64,000 bases of DNA from Micrococcales bacterium (GTDB taxonomy: Bacteria > Actinomycetota > Actinomycetes > S36-B12 > UBA10799): assembly GCA_016703125.1 (NCBI GenBank), contig JADJCR010000006.1, positions 149,859-213,858 on the forward strand, written 5' to 3'. Both the position numbers and the translations under genes were made by a program. Positions 1 through 10,544 of this stretch are shown piece by piece (within the stretch, counting starts at the first letter, position 1; every line of letters begins with the position of its first letter). The notes beneath the pieces are model-generated. The model ran no database searches. It saw nothing but the letters and a program-made list of their open reading frames with translations, and was not told the origin of the DNA.

Positions 1-1
1 G

Positions 2-403
2 GCGGTGCGGGCCGGGGCCAGTGGCTTCCTGCTGAAGCGCACCCGCCCCGAGGATCTCCTGGCCGGCATCCGCATCGTGGCCTCCGGCGACGCGCTGCTG
101 TCACCTTCCGTGACGCGGCGGCTCATGCACGAGTTCGCCCGCACGACCACGCACTCCGGCGTCCCCACCGACGTCACCAGCGATGGACTCGACCGGCTCA
201 CCGACCGGGAGCGGGAGGTGCTGATCCTCATCGGCCAGGGCCTGGCCAACCGGGAGATCGCCCAACGGTTGTACCTCGGCGAGAGCACAGTGAAGACCCA
301 CGTCAAGCGGATACTGATGAAACTCGGTGTAAGGGACAGGGTGCATGCGGTGGTCTACACCTACGAGACCGGCCTCCTCGAACCTGGTCGGCGCCAGTTC
401 TGA
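2..403 (+). CDS. LuxR/NarL-family response regulator, C-terminal part (5' end outside window)
   Basis: This is the end of a two-component response regulator that would bind promoter DNA after phosphorylation by a partner histidine kinase. The reading frame is open to the left edge, so the start and the phospho-acceptor Asp are not visible. What remains begins with the end of the receiver domain (AGASGFLLK, where the final Lys is the conserved receiver lysine). A linker follows, and then a LuxR helix-turn-helix with the hallmark LTDREREVL and STVKTHVKRILMKL. The last 43 bases overlap the convergent membrane-protein gene. The family call is secure; the target genes are unknown. Confidence 0.9.
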   Translation, partial: AVRAGASGFLLKRTRPEDLLAGIRIVASGDALLSPSVTRRLMHEFARTTTHSGVPTDVTSDGLDRLTDREREVLILIGQGLANREIAQRLYLGESTVKTHVKRILMKLGVRDRVHAVVYTYETGLLEPGRRQF

Positions 404-840
404 GACGCCGACCGCCAGGTCTCCACACCACGGCTGGCAGCCATCACCCCCACCACACCAGTGACGGTGAGCAGCAGGATCTGGAAGGCTTGCGTCCCGC
501 CGGTGAGACCGGCGTGCCGCAATCCGCCGTCGAACAAGCCGGACACCACGCTGACCAGGCAGGCGACGGTGAGCAGACCCGCCGCCACCGCGGCTCGTCG
601 GCCCGGCAACCGCAGGGCCAACCAGCACAGCAGGACTTGCGCCGCAATCATCGGCAGTGGCGCCGCGAGCAGGGCTCTGCTCCCCCAGGCGTCGCCCCAG
701 GAGTTGAGCCCGGTGCCGACGGCGATCAGGCCCCCGACGAAGTCGGCGACGAGCAGCGCCCCAAGGGCCAGTACCAGCGGGCTCGGGGTCGGGGTGGCGG
801 CAGCGGCGGATGACGCACGCGCGGTGTTCTGAATGCTCAT
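361..840 (-). CDS. Small hypothetical membrane protein, 159 aa
   Basis: The protein starts at an ATG (MSIQNTARAS) and has a short Ala/Thr/Pro-rich N-terminus followed by about four hydrophobic stretches: LALGALLVADFVGGLIAVG, the LLAAPLPMIAAQVLLCWLAL region, VAAGLLTVACLVSVVSG and ILLLTVTGVVGVMAA. The tail is basic. I do not recognise the family. It is divergent from the BTAD-ATPase regulator, with about 57 bp between starts, and could be its target. It converges on the LuxR regulator with a 43-bp overlap. The reading frame continues upstream without a stop, but the extra part lies antisense to the regulator, so the ATG at 840 is preferred. Confidence 0.6.
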   Translation of the reverse strand: MSIQNTARASSAAAATPTPSPLVLALGALLVADFVGGLIAVGTGLNSWGDAWGSRALLAAPLPMIAAQVLLCWLALRLPGRRAAVAAGLLTVACLVSVVSGLFDGGLRHAGLTGGTQAFQILLLTVTGVVGVMAASRGVETWRSASQNWRRPGSRRPVS

Positions 841-897
841 GGCAGCAGCGTCACGCCGGGGGCTTGCGTTCGGCTTGTGTCGCCCAGGGACGTTATC

Positions 898-3800
898 GTG
901 ACGCCCGTGCGAGTACGCGTTCTGGGTGGGACCGGCGTGATCGGGCCCGACGGCCCCACGGACCTCGGCCCCCGCAAACGCCGCAGCGTGCTGGCCGCTC
1001 TGGCGCTGACCCCGGGGCGGATGGTTCCGGCCGACCACCTCGCGGAACTCGTCTGGGGCGGCGACCCGCCACCCGGGGCGCACGGCACGCTGCACGCCTA
1101 CATCTCGACCCTTCGGCGCGCCCTCGAGCCAGACCTCGCTCCGCGGGCGCACCCGACCGTCCTTCTCACCACCGACGACGGCTATCTGCTGGACCTCCCC
1201 CGCCACGATGTGGACGCCGCGCACTTCACCGACGAGATCCGGGCACGACATCGCCAACTGGCACCGCTGGCTAGCCAGCTGACCTCGGGCGCAGACCCCT
1301 CCTGGCCCTCCCGCACAGAGGTGGTAGATCACGTGGAGGCGCTGGAGTCGTTGTTGTCGATGTGGGCGGGCGTGGCTTTCGCCGACCTGCCGGATCACCC
1401 CGATGTTCTCGCTGAGCGCGCGGCTCTCGAGGAGACGCGGGTGTTGGCTGAGGAGGACCGGGCGCTGGCGCTGCTCGCCCTCGGGGAGCATCAGGTGGTC
1501 ATCGTCCACAGCGAGCAGATGATCTCGCAGGAGACGCTGCGAGAGCGCGCGTGGGCCATCCACGCCCTGGCACTGACCCGGCCGGCCGGCAGGCGGACGC
1601 GCTCGCCTCCTGCGCGATGTGCGTGGGTTGCTGAACGAGGCACTCGGGCTCGATCCGGGACCCGAACTGCGCGAACTCGAGGCGAGCATTCTGCGACAGG
1701 ACCCGGCTCTCACGTCATGGTTGGCCCCGGCAACGCCGCCAGCGGCCCCAGGTTCGCCCGGTCGATCGACGCGCTGGACCTGGGATCTGGTGGGGCGCCG
1801 TCAGGAACTCCAGCTCCTCGATGGTCTGCTGACAACGGCTGACGGCGGATCGCCCGCCGCGGCGATCGTGGTGGCGGATCCCGGCATGGGCAAGACCCGT
1901 CTCGTCGAGTGGACCGTCCAGCGAGCCGTTGAGCGTGGGTTCCTGACAGCCGTGGGGCGGTGTTCGCAGGACGACGGCGCTCCACCGCTGTGGCCGTGGC
2001 ATGCCGTATTGGACTCCCTCGACTCCGGCGCGTTCGAACTGGACAGCGGCGGGCAGACCGAGGAGTCGAGGGCATTCGAACTGCAGGACGCACTGGCTCG
2101 CACGGTCCTGCAGAAGGCGACCGACGGCCCGGTGCTCGTCGTCCTGGAGGACCTGCACTGGGCCGACACCGCCTCCCTGCGTGCCCTCGCCCATCTCGTC
2201 GCGAACACCGCCGGGGAACGGCTCATGATCCTCACGACCAGGCGACGCTGGCCGCAGCCCGCCGGAGTGCTGGCCGATCTCGGCGTCACCCTCGCCCGCC
2301 ACGCAGCAGAGCACATCGAACTGTCCGGCCTGGACCCAGGTGAGGCGCGGTCGCTGCTCGAGACCGTGGCAGCGGGCATCTCGCCGGATCACGTCGACGC
2401 GTGGTACGAGCGCACCGGTGGCAATCCCTTCTTCCTCATCGAACTGGCGCGGCTCTCCGACCCCAGCCAAGAGGTCCCGGCATCGGTGCAACAAGTTGTG
2501 GCACGCAGACTCGAACAGCTCCCGGAGGCGACCCGCGAACTACTGCTGGTGTCCGCCGCCTTGGGCCGAGAACACTCCCTGCTGACATTGGCGCTGGCCA
2601 CCGGGCAGGCGCCACAGGACATCGACGAAGACCTCGACGCCGCTCGCCAGACCGGCATCATCCGCGACGACGGGGACGGCAGGCTCGCCTTCGAGCATGC
2701 TCTGACCCGGGACGCGGTAGTGCGCTCCTACTCCCGCTCGCGTGTGGCCCGGGTCCACGCCCGGATCGCTCACGCCCTGGAATCGGCCGATGCGGGCGGG
2801 CCCGATGACCGCACGTTCGAGCTGGCCCACCACTGGCTGGCAGCCGGACCGGTCCACGCCGATCGGGCGTGGCGGGCTGCGGGTACCGCGGCACAGCAGG
2901 CCCGCCGCTCCTTCGCACACACCGAGGCGATCGACCTGCTGGTGGCCGCCATCACGGCTCACCGCCTCGATCCGCGGGCGACCACCGCCGAGCGATACGA
3001 CCTCCTGGTCGACCTGGCGACGGTCGCCTCCCTGGCGGCGCGATGGGACCTTGTCCTCACCAGCGCCCGCGAGGCCGTTGCGATCGCCCGGGCATCTGAC
3101 GACCCCGAGCGCGTCGCCCGGGCTGCTGCTGAGCTGACCCGCAGCAGCGTATGGACCTCCCAGGAGTACGAGACGGTCGATGAGGACCTCGTCGACGACC
3201 TGCGCGCAGCTCTGGCCCGGTCAGGCGGGCAGGACAGTGCCACGCGCTGCACCCTGATGCTGGCACTGTCCTGCCAGTTGTACTACGCGCCGGGCACCCA
3301 CGCGGAGATCGACGCCCTCGTCGATGAGGGCATGGCGATGGCCCGGCGGCTCGACGATCCGGCCCTGCTCCAGTGGGCGGCCCGCACAGCGTCACTGGCG
3401 ATCTGGCGATCGGACCGCTTGGACGAGCGCCAGATGCTCGCCGCCGAAGAAGTCACTGCCGCCCGCCGCCACGGCGACGAGCTCGGGGCGGCGATCGGGC
3501 TCGTGACGATGGCCACCAACGCCATCGAACTGGGCGAGCGCGCGGCCTACGAGGAGTACTCCCGCCGTGCGGCCGCCATCGCCCGGCGACGCCGGCTGTA
3601 CTTCGCGGAGTTCGTGCTCGACTTCATGGACCTGAACCTCGCAGCGATGCGGGGTGACGCTGACGACGTCGCCGGCCTGTCGGGCCGGATGCGCGAGATT
3701 CACAGCGGCGCCACGCTGCTGGCCAGCGAGTTCGTCGAATTCGGCATCAACTACTCCGTCGGCCTCTGGGATCCGGATGTCGCCGACGGACTCGCCGGAC

Positions 3801-4234
3801 TGGTGGGGCCCCTGCTGGAGGGCCCGTCGGCCAAATTCGCCCTCGACGCGGCTTTCCAGATCCTCGCCCGTTCCCACCACGCCGAGGAACTGGGCTCGCT
3901 GCTGGACCGCCACCGACTGCCACCCGTGCAGCACGATTGGGGAACTGTGCACACCGCCGCCGCACGCGCGGAGATCGCGCACGAACTCGACGACCCAGTT
4001 CTGGCCGCACAGGCTGCCCAGTGGCTGCGCCGCTACTCCGGACGGATCGCGCTGTCCGGGAGTTCGGTCGTACTCGGCCCTGCCGACGGCTACCTGGCAA
4101 TGGCCGAGGCCACAGTCGGCAACGGCGCCGCGGCGACCACTGCCGCCGACCGTGCGCTCACGCTCGCGTCGGCCTGGGGTCTCACGCGTTACACGGACTG
4201 GCTGCTGGGGCAGCGCCAGCGTGCCGGCTTCTGA
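898..4234 (+). CDS. BTAD (SARP-like) transcriptional regulator with AAA ATPase and TPR-like region, one frameshift
   Basis: This is a large regulator of about 1,110 aa. The N-terminus (RVRVLGG... to about residue 95) is the OmpR-like winged helix of SARP proteins, followed by a bacterial transcriptional activation domain. Next comes an AAA/NACHT-like ATPase opening with LVGRRQELQLL, with Walker A ADPGMGKTRLVE and Walker B VLVVLEDLHWAD, and then a long helical TPR-like C-terminus with no LuxR HTH. The BTAD part and the rest lie in different frames. The frame moves by one base in the run of CCGG repeats near 1575-1600, and a typical BTAD ending (GLDPGPELRELEASILRQD) continues in the new frame. 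A sequencing insertion is likely. The GTG at 898 has AGGGA upstream; a GTG at 877 is the alternative. Confidence 0.8.
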
Positions 4235-4239
4235 GCCAT

Positions 4240-4260
4240 CCCCCGCTCAGAGTGCGGGGG
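4240..4260. terminator. Hairpin between convergent genes
   Basis: A perfect 7-bp stem, CCCCCGC (4240-4246) and GCGGGGG (4254-4260), encloses a 7-nt loop. It sits just after the BTAD regulator and over the stop codon of the convergent hemerythrin gene. There is no T tract, so its function as a two-way terminator is inferred from position. Confidence 0.45.
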
Positions 4261-4899
4261 TGTCGCTGTAACGGAAGGCGATGTGCTCGCGCCGCGCGAA
4301 CCTGCCGGCCGAGATCCGGTGCAGCAGCGCGTACACCGGCCCCGCCTCGGCGAAGAACTCCCTGGACATCTCGGGGGGCATGCGGTGACGACCCGCTGGA
4401 CGAGGGCGAGCGCCTCGGTCTCCTCGTGTCGCAGGTGCTCGGCGAGCATCTCCCGCAGCGCGGCCAGTCGCACCGCCAGCGCGTTGCGGTGGTCCTCACA
4501 GGGGTGGTCCACGACGGCGTCGAAGGCGGCCGTGCAGGCCGCCAGCGAGGGATCGATCCCGGCGTGTTCGTCCTCCATCGCGACCAGGATCTGCGCGTCT
4601 GCGCCGGTCCCACGCTGCGCGGCAGCCTCCCGCAGGACGGGCCAGTAGTAGGTGTCTTCGGCGCTGTGGTGGTGGTGCAGGACGCCGACGAACCTCAGCC
4701 AGCGAGCCGCCATCGCCTCCCAGACGTCGCGGTCGCCGAGCGGGGTGCCTTGCACCGCGGACGTGAAGTTCGCCAGGTCGCGCCGGAAGGCGTAGTGCAT
4801 GATGTACATCCCCGAGTGGTCGCGCGGACCCTCGGCCACGCTTGACTGTCCAGGCAGGTTCAACTGCGGTTTCGATCCCTGCTGCACTTGCTGACTCAT
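4247..4899 (-). CDS. Hemerythrin-like HHE-domain protein, frameshift near C-terminus
   Basis: This is a probable cytoplasmic non-heme di-iron protein of the HHE cation-binding family (oxygen, NO or iron sensing or storage). The ATG at 4899 is preceded by AAGGAG at good spacing. The conserved His/Glu pattern is visible: HSGMYIMHYAF, VLHHHHSAEDTYYW, AMEDEHAG and EHLRHEETEAL. After VQRVVTA the frame breaks around 4385. In the next frame the protein continues MPPEMSREFFAEAG, then ALLHRISAG, and ends RYSDTPAL at 4247, a normal family ending. One missing A (GCAATG read as GCATG) would explain the break. Expected length is about 217 aa. The next gene to the left is convergent. Confidence 0.8.
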
Positions 4900-4989
4900 G
4901 TTCTGCTCCTTCGGCTGGTGCGTCCAGCCTGGGAGCCCGCGCTTGCGTCCGGCTTGCGTCCGGGTGGAGTCCGGGCGCAAGGGCATCGC

Positions 4990-5277
4990 TCAGTCGCGAA
5001 CCGGCGGGGTAAGCCCTCGCTGCCAGGCGGGCACCGGCCGGATGCCCGCGTGCTCTTCGTCCTCCGGGTAAATGCTGCGCGTCTGTGACCGCACGTAGGT
5101 GCGCGGCAGCCAGTCCAGAGGGTGGATCTTCGGCAGGATCTTCGCCACGGCCAACGCCACGTACATGACAGTGTTGATCGCCACGAATGCCGCCAGGACC
5201 GAGAACCAGAAGGACGTCAGCGTGCTCTCGGGCAGCACGAGCCCGGCCATCACCTCATGCGCGCGCAGCATCGACAT
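4990..5277 (-). CDS. Small membrane protein, 95 aa, coupled to glycosyltransferase
   Basis: The protein has one clear transmembrane segment (FWFSVLAAFVAINTVMYVAL) and a basic, charged cytoplasmic tail containing SIYPEDEEHAGIRPVPAWQRG. Its start overlaps the end of the family 2 glycosyltransferase gene by 23 bp, so the two are probably translated together. It may be an accessory subunit of the polysaccharide synthase, but I know no named family for it. Confidence 0.65.
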   Translation of the reverse strand: MSMLRAHEVMAGLVLPESTLTSFWFSVLAAFVAINTVMYVALAVAKILPKIHPLDWLPRTYVRSQTRSIYPEDEEHAGIRPVPAWQRGLTPPVRD

Positions 5278-6841
5278 CCGCCTTCACCACGACCCCACCA
5301 CTGGCGTCCCGCGCCACATGACCCCACTGGGCCGTCTTCGCGGTCATGATGTCGTAGACCCCCTTCACGTACACCACGTTGAGGAACATCGCGTAGAACA
5401 ACTCGGGGAACAGCATCGCCGCCACCACTTTGGCCTGCCAGGTCGAACGCCAGACGGCGACCACACGCTCGACGGCGAACACGGTGCCGATCCCGATCCA
5501 GAAGGGGAACCACACCCACTGATCCAGGGCCACGACCATGACGACCAGCAACAACAGGTAGGCGGTCAGCGCCAGTACGCCGTAGCCGATGCCCAACTGC
5601 TGCGCCCAGTAGCGGGTGGTCTGCGGTGTCACCCCATAGGCACCCAGGTTCTCCAGGGCCCCGCGCTGCCAGCGCAACCGCTGGTGCCACAGCGCCCGCC
5701 ACGTCGGCATGACCTCGGTCACCACGCGGCACTTGTCCGGGGAGATCATCAACGCCCCCAGGGACTTCAGGGCGATCGTCAATTCGTTGTCCTCGGTGAG
5801 CGCCTCGGTGTCGTACACGTCGCCGTGATGGCCCGGCAGCAGGGTCCCCCTACTTTCCGCGATCGTCTTCAGCGCCCGTGACCGGAACATCGAGGCGGTC
5901 CCCGTGAGCACGAAGACCCTGCCACGACGACGTTTGATCTCGCGGCTGTAGCGGGTGTACTCATTGCGCTGGAACTGACCCAACAAGCCCGCGCCGTCCT
6001 CGCCGTAGAAGAGGCCACCGACCGCCATCAACGCACGGTCCGCGGTCATCCGGGCCCGCGCGGCACTCAGATAGCCGCGGTCCAGCACAGTGTCGGCATC
6101 CATGACCATCACCGTGTCGTTCTCACCGAGATCGGGCAGGATCCCGGCAAGCACCTGGTTGAGCGCCCCGGCCTTCTTCTTCGTGTTGTTCACAGTGGCG
6201 ACGACTTCCACGCCGGTTGCCCGCGCCAGTTCCACGGTCCCATCGGTGCAGTTGTCCGCGACCACAATGATCCGGTCCGGAGGATCGTCGTGCTCCTGCA
6301 GCGAACGCAGGGTGTCGGCGATCTTGTCCTCCTCGTTGTGCGCGGGTATCAGCACCGTGACGGTGACCGGTCCGTGATAGACCCCGTAGGTCTGCTCCAT
6401 GACGACTTTCGGCGCCAAAGGGGTTTCACCGGAGTTCTCCGACGTCCGGTAACGGTTGGCGATCGTACGTTCCATGGCCGCGACGATCGCTGCGAAGAAG
6501 AGCGCGACCGCGACGGCCATGAGCAAGACACTCAACGACGGCGCCTGGGTGTCGTAGAGCACACGCCAAGTCTCGAACAGCACGCCCTGTGCCGGCGGCG
6601 TCCGGCGATCGGGGCTGGACAATGCCAGTGCCAGCCACAGCATGACCCCCGCGGCCGCAGCGATCGCAAGAACGACCACGCCAACCGCCCGGTCCATCCG
6701 CAGCCGGCTGCGGCGCAGCGCACCCTGACCTTTGTCCGGTTGGGTGCGCTCCACGGTACCGGCACTGCTGCCCTGCACAGTGGGGATGAAGGGAGTCGCA
6801 GTCCGCCGTAGGTTCCTCGCCATCTTCGCTGCCTCCTCCAT
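5255..6841 (-). CDS. Family 2 processive glycosyltransferase, membrane-bound
   Basis: This 528-aa inner-membrane enzyme resembles PgaC/BcsA-type synthases that polymerise a beta-linked polysaccharide from nucleotide sugars. Two transmembrane segments lie near residues 50-75 and 95-115. The GT-A domain follows, with VLIPAHNEEDKI, VVADNCTDGT and the metal-binding DADTVLD. Acceptor and product motifs include TEDNELT and QRLRWQRGALENL (the Q/RxxRW signature). Several C-terminal transmembrane segments complete the pore. The substrate cannot be told from sequence. A small membrane protein overlaps its 3' end. Confidence 0.85.
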   Translation of the reverse strand: MEEAAKMARNLRRTATPFIPTVQGSSAGTVERTQPDKGQGALRRSRLRMDRAVGVVVLAIAAAAGVMLWLALALSSPDRRTPPAQGVLFETWRVLYDTQAPSLSVLLMAVAVALFFAAIVAAMERTIANRYRTSENSGETPLAPKVVMEQTYGVYHGPVTVTVLIPAHNEEDKIADTLRSLQEHDDPPDRIIVVADNCTDGTVELARATGVEVVATVNNTKKKAGALNQVLAGILPDLGENDTVMVMDADTVLDRGYLSAARARMTADRALMAVGGLFYGEDGAGLLGQFQRNEYTRYSREIKRRRGRVFVLTGTASMFRSRALKTIAESRGTLLPGHHGDVYDTEALTEDNELTIALKSLGALMISPDKCRVVTEVMPTWRALWHQRLRWQRGALENLGAYGVTPQTTRYWAQQLGIGYGVLALTAYLLLLVVMVVALDQWVWFPFWIGIGTVFAVERVVAVWRSTWQAKVVAAMLFPELFYAMFLNVVYVKGVYDIMTAKTAQWGHVARDASGGVVVKADVDAARA

Positions 6842-6904
6842 GAAGGCATCGGCCAGCGCAGGGGGGTGACTTTAGGGCGCTCTGGGAGGTGAGCGGGTGG
6901 TGCC

Positions 6905-6945
6905 GGCGCCTTATGACGTCGTGATCGGTCCCAACCTCGTGCCCA
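6905..6945 (+). pseudogene. Short remnant of a Uma2-family gene
   Basis: The frame reads APYDVVIGPNLV, matching APYDVVIGPHVV in the Uma2 gene further along this window. Positions 6909-6932 are identical to 42503-42526 over 24 bases. No flanking Uma2 sequence is recognisable, so this is only a scrap in the 160-bp gap between the divergent glycosyltransferase and helicase genes. Confidence 0.4.
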
Positions 6946-7001
6946 CCACGGCGGGACCGGCCCGGCGATGACAGAACGGGGCCCGCCGTTACCGTGAATG
7001 C

Positions 7002-9576
7002 GTGCTGGACGTCCGACTCGACGCTGAGGGCCTATGGGCCACGGTCCCCGGGGGCGGTCCCGGTGAACTGCGCTCGCTGCCCATCCCCGGGGGAATGGCC
7101 CCGCACCGGGTCTGGCCCGCCCCCCTCGGCACGGACTTGGGGCCCTTCCTGGCCGTGCGCCTCGACTCCGACCCCAGCCCCCGGGCACTGGCCCTGGCTC
7201 GGCTCGTCGCGGCGGTCAATGCCGCGACCGACGACCTCGCGGTCCCGTTGCCGGACGGGCGGTGGCGGCCCGCACCCGGGCCCGACCGGGCTCGGACGCT
7301 GGCGGCCGCCACGGCCGAATGCCTGTCAGCCGGCGTCGTCGTCGCCGACGATCCCGCCGCGGTCCTGCAGGGTCTCATCGACACCGTGGCCACGGCGCGC
7401 GTCGGCGCCGACGCGGACCTCGATCCCGCGTCCCGCACGGCGGCCACGGCGTGGGCCCGGCACGTCGTGGCACGCCGGGGTGCCAACGCCCGCGTCGCCG
7501 TGGTGCTCACACCCCCGGACCCCGACCAGTGGACCCTGGCCCTGTTGGCCATACGGCTCGACGAGCCCACCACCCGCCTGCCTTTGCATGACGCGAAGCC
7601 GGAGATGTTCGACGGATGCGACTGGGACCACTGGAGATCGGTCGAACTGGAGATGCTGCGCCGGGCCTGGGGAACGGAACTGCCGGACCTGTCCCGGACC
7701 ATCGTGCTGGAACCATCCGGCGTCCTTGATTTCGTCGACCGGGTCGCGCCCAGATTGCAGGGTGCCGGCTTCGACGTGATCGCCCCGGGCGGGCTGTTGC
7801 GGGCCAAGCAAGTGCGCCGTCGGCTGTCCCGCTCCGGCGAAGGGCCCGGGTTGTTCGCCATCGACCAGCTCGGCCTCGAAGCCTCGGTCCTGATCGATGG
7901 CGTGGAGGTCACCGCTGAGGACGCCCTGCGGCTGGCCGCCGCCAAGTCGGAACTTGTGTCGGTGCGGGGCAGGTGGCTGCGCATCGGCCCCCGCGATGCT
8001 GAACGTCTCGCGGCGCTCCTGCGACGGCTGCAGCGACCGGTCTCCCCGCAGACCTACTCACGGACCCGGCCTTCGAAGGCATCGAACTCGACGCCCGGCA
8101 GGTCCTGCCGACCGGCCTCAAGCCCGCACGCTCACTTCCCCCGCCGCGGGTGGACGCCACGCTGCGTCCCTACCAGCACGCGGGTCTGGAGTGGCTGAGT
8201 TGGCTGGCCGACAACGAGGTCGGGGGGGTCCTCGCCGACGACATGGGACTGGGCAAGACCCTGCAGGTCCTGTCCTGGATCCAGGTCGACCATCCCGGGC
8301 CGACTCTGGTGGTGTGTCCGGTCACGCTCGTGGACACCTGGGCCCGGCAGGCCGAGCAGTTCACCCCGGACCTGACCGTGGCGGCCTTCCACGGGTCGGA
8401 CCGCGGGCACGTCACCGAACGACTACATGCCGATGTCGTGGTCACCACCTACGGTCTGCTCGCCCGCGACGAGACCTTGGCGGAGATCCGCTGGCACCGC
8501 GTCGTGCTCGACGAGGCGCAGGCCATCAAGAACCCGGACACGCACGCCGCGCGAGCGGCGCGCGCCCTCGACGCCAAGCACCGGCTGATCGTCACCGGCA
8601 CACCCGTGGAGAACCACCTCGGCGATCTGTGGTCGCTGATGGCGTTCGCACATCCCGGCCTGCTGCCGCGCCGCAAGCGCTTCAAGGAGTTGTACATCAA
8701 CGGCGAGAAGGAGGACCTGGCCCGGCTGCGGGCGGTCACAGCGCCGTTCATCCTGCGCCGCACCAAGACCGACCCGGGCATCCTGGACGACCTGCCCGAC
8801 CGCGAAGTGATCCGGGACGACTGCACCTTGACCCGCGAGCAGGCCGGCGCGTACGAGGCCGTGGTCGCCGACATGATGGGCGCACTCGAGCAGTTGCGCG
8901 CCGCTGCCGCCCAGAAGGAGGCGGGCAAGCCGGAGATGGGCCGCCGGGGAGCGGTGCTGGCCGGCATCTCGCGGCTCAAGCAGATCTGCGTCCACCCGTC
9001 CCTGCTCACCGAGTCCCGCCGGGGCCTCGGAGAACGATCCGGGAAGATCAGCCGGCTGGTGGCGTTGTGCGGGCAGGTCATCGACGAGGGCCAGGCCGTG
9101 GTCGTCTTCACGCAGTTCGCCTCGTTCGTCTCCGACTTGGCGGCGCATCTGCGCACGGAGTTGGGCGTGGAGGTGGCCACCCTTACCGGTTCGGACAGTC
9201 GCACTGCCCGCTCCCGGACGGTGGCGGCCTTCAGCGCTCCCCGACGGCCCCGATCCTCATCGCATCGCTCAAGGCCGGCGGCACAGGCCTGACGCTGGTG
9301 CGGGCCAACCACGTCATCCACCTGGATCGCTGGTGGAACCCCGCTGTGGAGGATCAGGCCTCCGACCGGGTGTGGCGGATCGGCCAGAATCAGAAGGTGA
9401 TGGTGCACGTGCTCGTCTGCCCGGGAACCATCGAGGAACGCATCGACGAGGCACTGGCCGGCAAGCGGGCACTGGCATCGACCGTGGTCCGCTCCACCGA
9501 GGCCGCGATCACCGAGATGACCGATGGCGAACTGAGCGATCTGGTCTCGCTGGTGCGCGAGCGGGTGCTCGCATGA
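7002..9576 (+). CDS. SNF2-family DEAD/H helicase, two frameshifts
   Basis: This is a Swi2/Snf2-type ATP-dependent DNA translocase of about 858 aa. The N-terminal half (to about residue 345) is the family-specific substrate region of bacterial SNF2 proteins. The motor follows with ADDMGLGKTLQVLSW (Walker A), LDEAQAIKN (DEAx box), VTGTPVENHLGDLWS, ILRRTK, GGTGLTLVRANHVIHLDRWWNP and DRVWRIGQ. Two one-base deletions move the frame: near 8045, after RRLQRPVS (resuming DLLTDPAFEG), and near 9232, after TVAAF (resuming QRSPTAPILIASLKAG). Joined, the protein is complete. It starts at GTG 7002. Its stop overlaps the ATG of the SWIM gene, which fits a shared role in DNA repair or transcription-coupled remodelling. 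Confidence 0.85.
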
Positions 9577-10127
9577 GGCGCCGCGGCGGCTGGTTCGAAG
9601 CTGCGCCCCGGCTCGCGGTCGAGGGCGGTGTCACGGTGGCCAAGCCGGGCAACGTGACGCGACCCGAGGCCCAGGACCTCGTCGACGCCGCTTTGATGGA
9701 GACCAACCCCTCGATCCTCGCCAGGGGGCGCACCTACGCCCGCAAGGGCCAAGTCATCGACGTGCAGTGCGAGCCGGGCAGTTTCACCGCGCGCATCCAG
9801 GGCAGCGATCGCCGGCCCTACCTCGTGCACCTGCAGGCCGTGACCATCTCCGGGTCCGACCGGGTGGTTGCCGAATGCACATGTCCTTACACCTGCGACT
9901 ACGACTGGTGCAAGCACGCCGCGGCGCTGGCCTACGTCGCCGCGTTCCTGCTGGACAACGACGAGGGGATGCGGACGCGGTGGGCCGGGGTCGAGGCCGG
10001 GGAGGTGCCGCTGGTGGATCCGCTCGAGTCCGAGGAACTGGTCGCGCTGCGGGCGACGCCGCCGCTGGTGGACCCGCAGGAATTGCTCAGCCGCGCGGAA
10101 AGTGTGGTCCCATATCCCCACCGCTGA
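9573..10127 (+). CDS. SWIM zinc-finger protein
   Basis: This 184-aa protein has a SWIM-type zinc site, CTCPYTCDYDWCKH (CxC...CxH), near residues 105-118, within a domain that in SNF2 partners is thought to bind DNA or protein. The ATG (9573) overlaps the helicase stop as ATGA, indicating translational coupling. Such SNF2 plus SWIM pairs recur in actinobacteria. The C-terminal third is acidic and has no domain I recognise. Confidence 0.8.
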   Translation: MRRRGGWFEAAPRLAVEGGVTVAKPGNVTRPEAQDLVDAALMETNPSILARGRTYARKGQVIDVQCEPGSFTARIQGSDRRPYLVHLQAVTISGSDRVVAECTCPYTCDYDWCKHAAALAYVAAFLLDNDEGMRTRWAGVEAGEVPLVDPLESEELVALRATPPLVDPQELLSRAESVVPYPHR

Positions 10128-10170
10128 GCGACAACACACGCGGTTGAGGTCACGAGAACGGAGGAACTTC

Positions 10171-10443
10171 ATGTCGGGTGGGAACTGGAAAGAGCTGTAC
10201 CTCGCTGCCCGCGACGGCGACCTCGAACTGGTGAGATACCACGTGCAGATGGGGGTCGACGTGAACTACGCGCACCCCGAGTTCATGTCCACCCCCCTGG
10301 TGGCATCGATCTTGTCCGGTCAGCAGCAGGTCGCGCAGTACTTGTTGGACAACGGGGCCGACCCGGACCTGTTGTCGGAGTTCGACGGCGTCACACCCAC
10401 CGAAGCCGCAGCCCAGGTCGGGATGGCCTTGCGACGGCGGTGA
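10171..10443 (+). CDS. Ankyrin-repeat protein, 90 aa
   Basis: This short protein carries two to three ankyrin repeats: LYLAARDGDLELVRYHVQMG, TPLVASILSGQQQVAQYLLD and TPTEAAAQVGMA. A GAGG Shine-Dalgarno lies ahead of the ATG. Ankyrin repeats bind proteins; the partner is unknown. It follows the SWIM gene by 43 bp in the same direction and may be in its operon. Confidence 0.75.
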   Translation: MSGGNWKELYLAARDGDLELVRYHVQMGVDVNYAHPEFMSTPLVASILSGQQQVAQYLLDNGADPDLLSEFDGVTPTEAAAQVGMALRRR

Positions 10444-10544
10444 CCTGCCCGCGACAGCACGGCGTCACACTCGCGACTGACCCTTGTCTGACGAACGGTC
10501 CCGGGGACACCATGAACCGAGCACACCAAACGAAAGGTCACACG

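Noticed and set aside
361..1713. A 450-residue minus-strand frame covering the membrane protein and the BTAD gene
   Set aside because: Only the last 159 residues look like a protein; the upstream part is antisense to the BTAD domain and has high-GC shadow composition.
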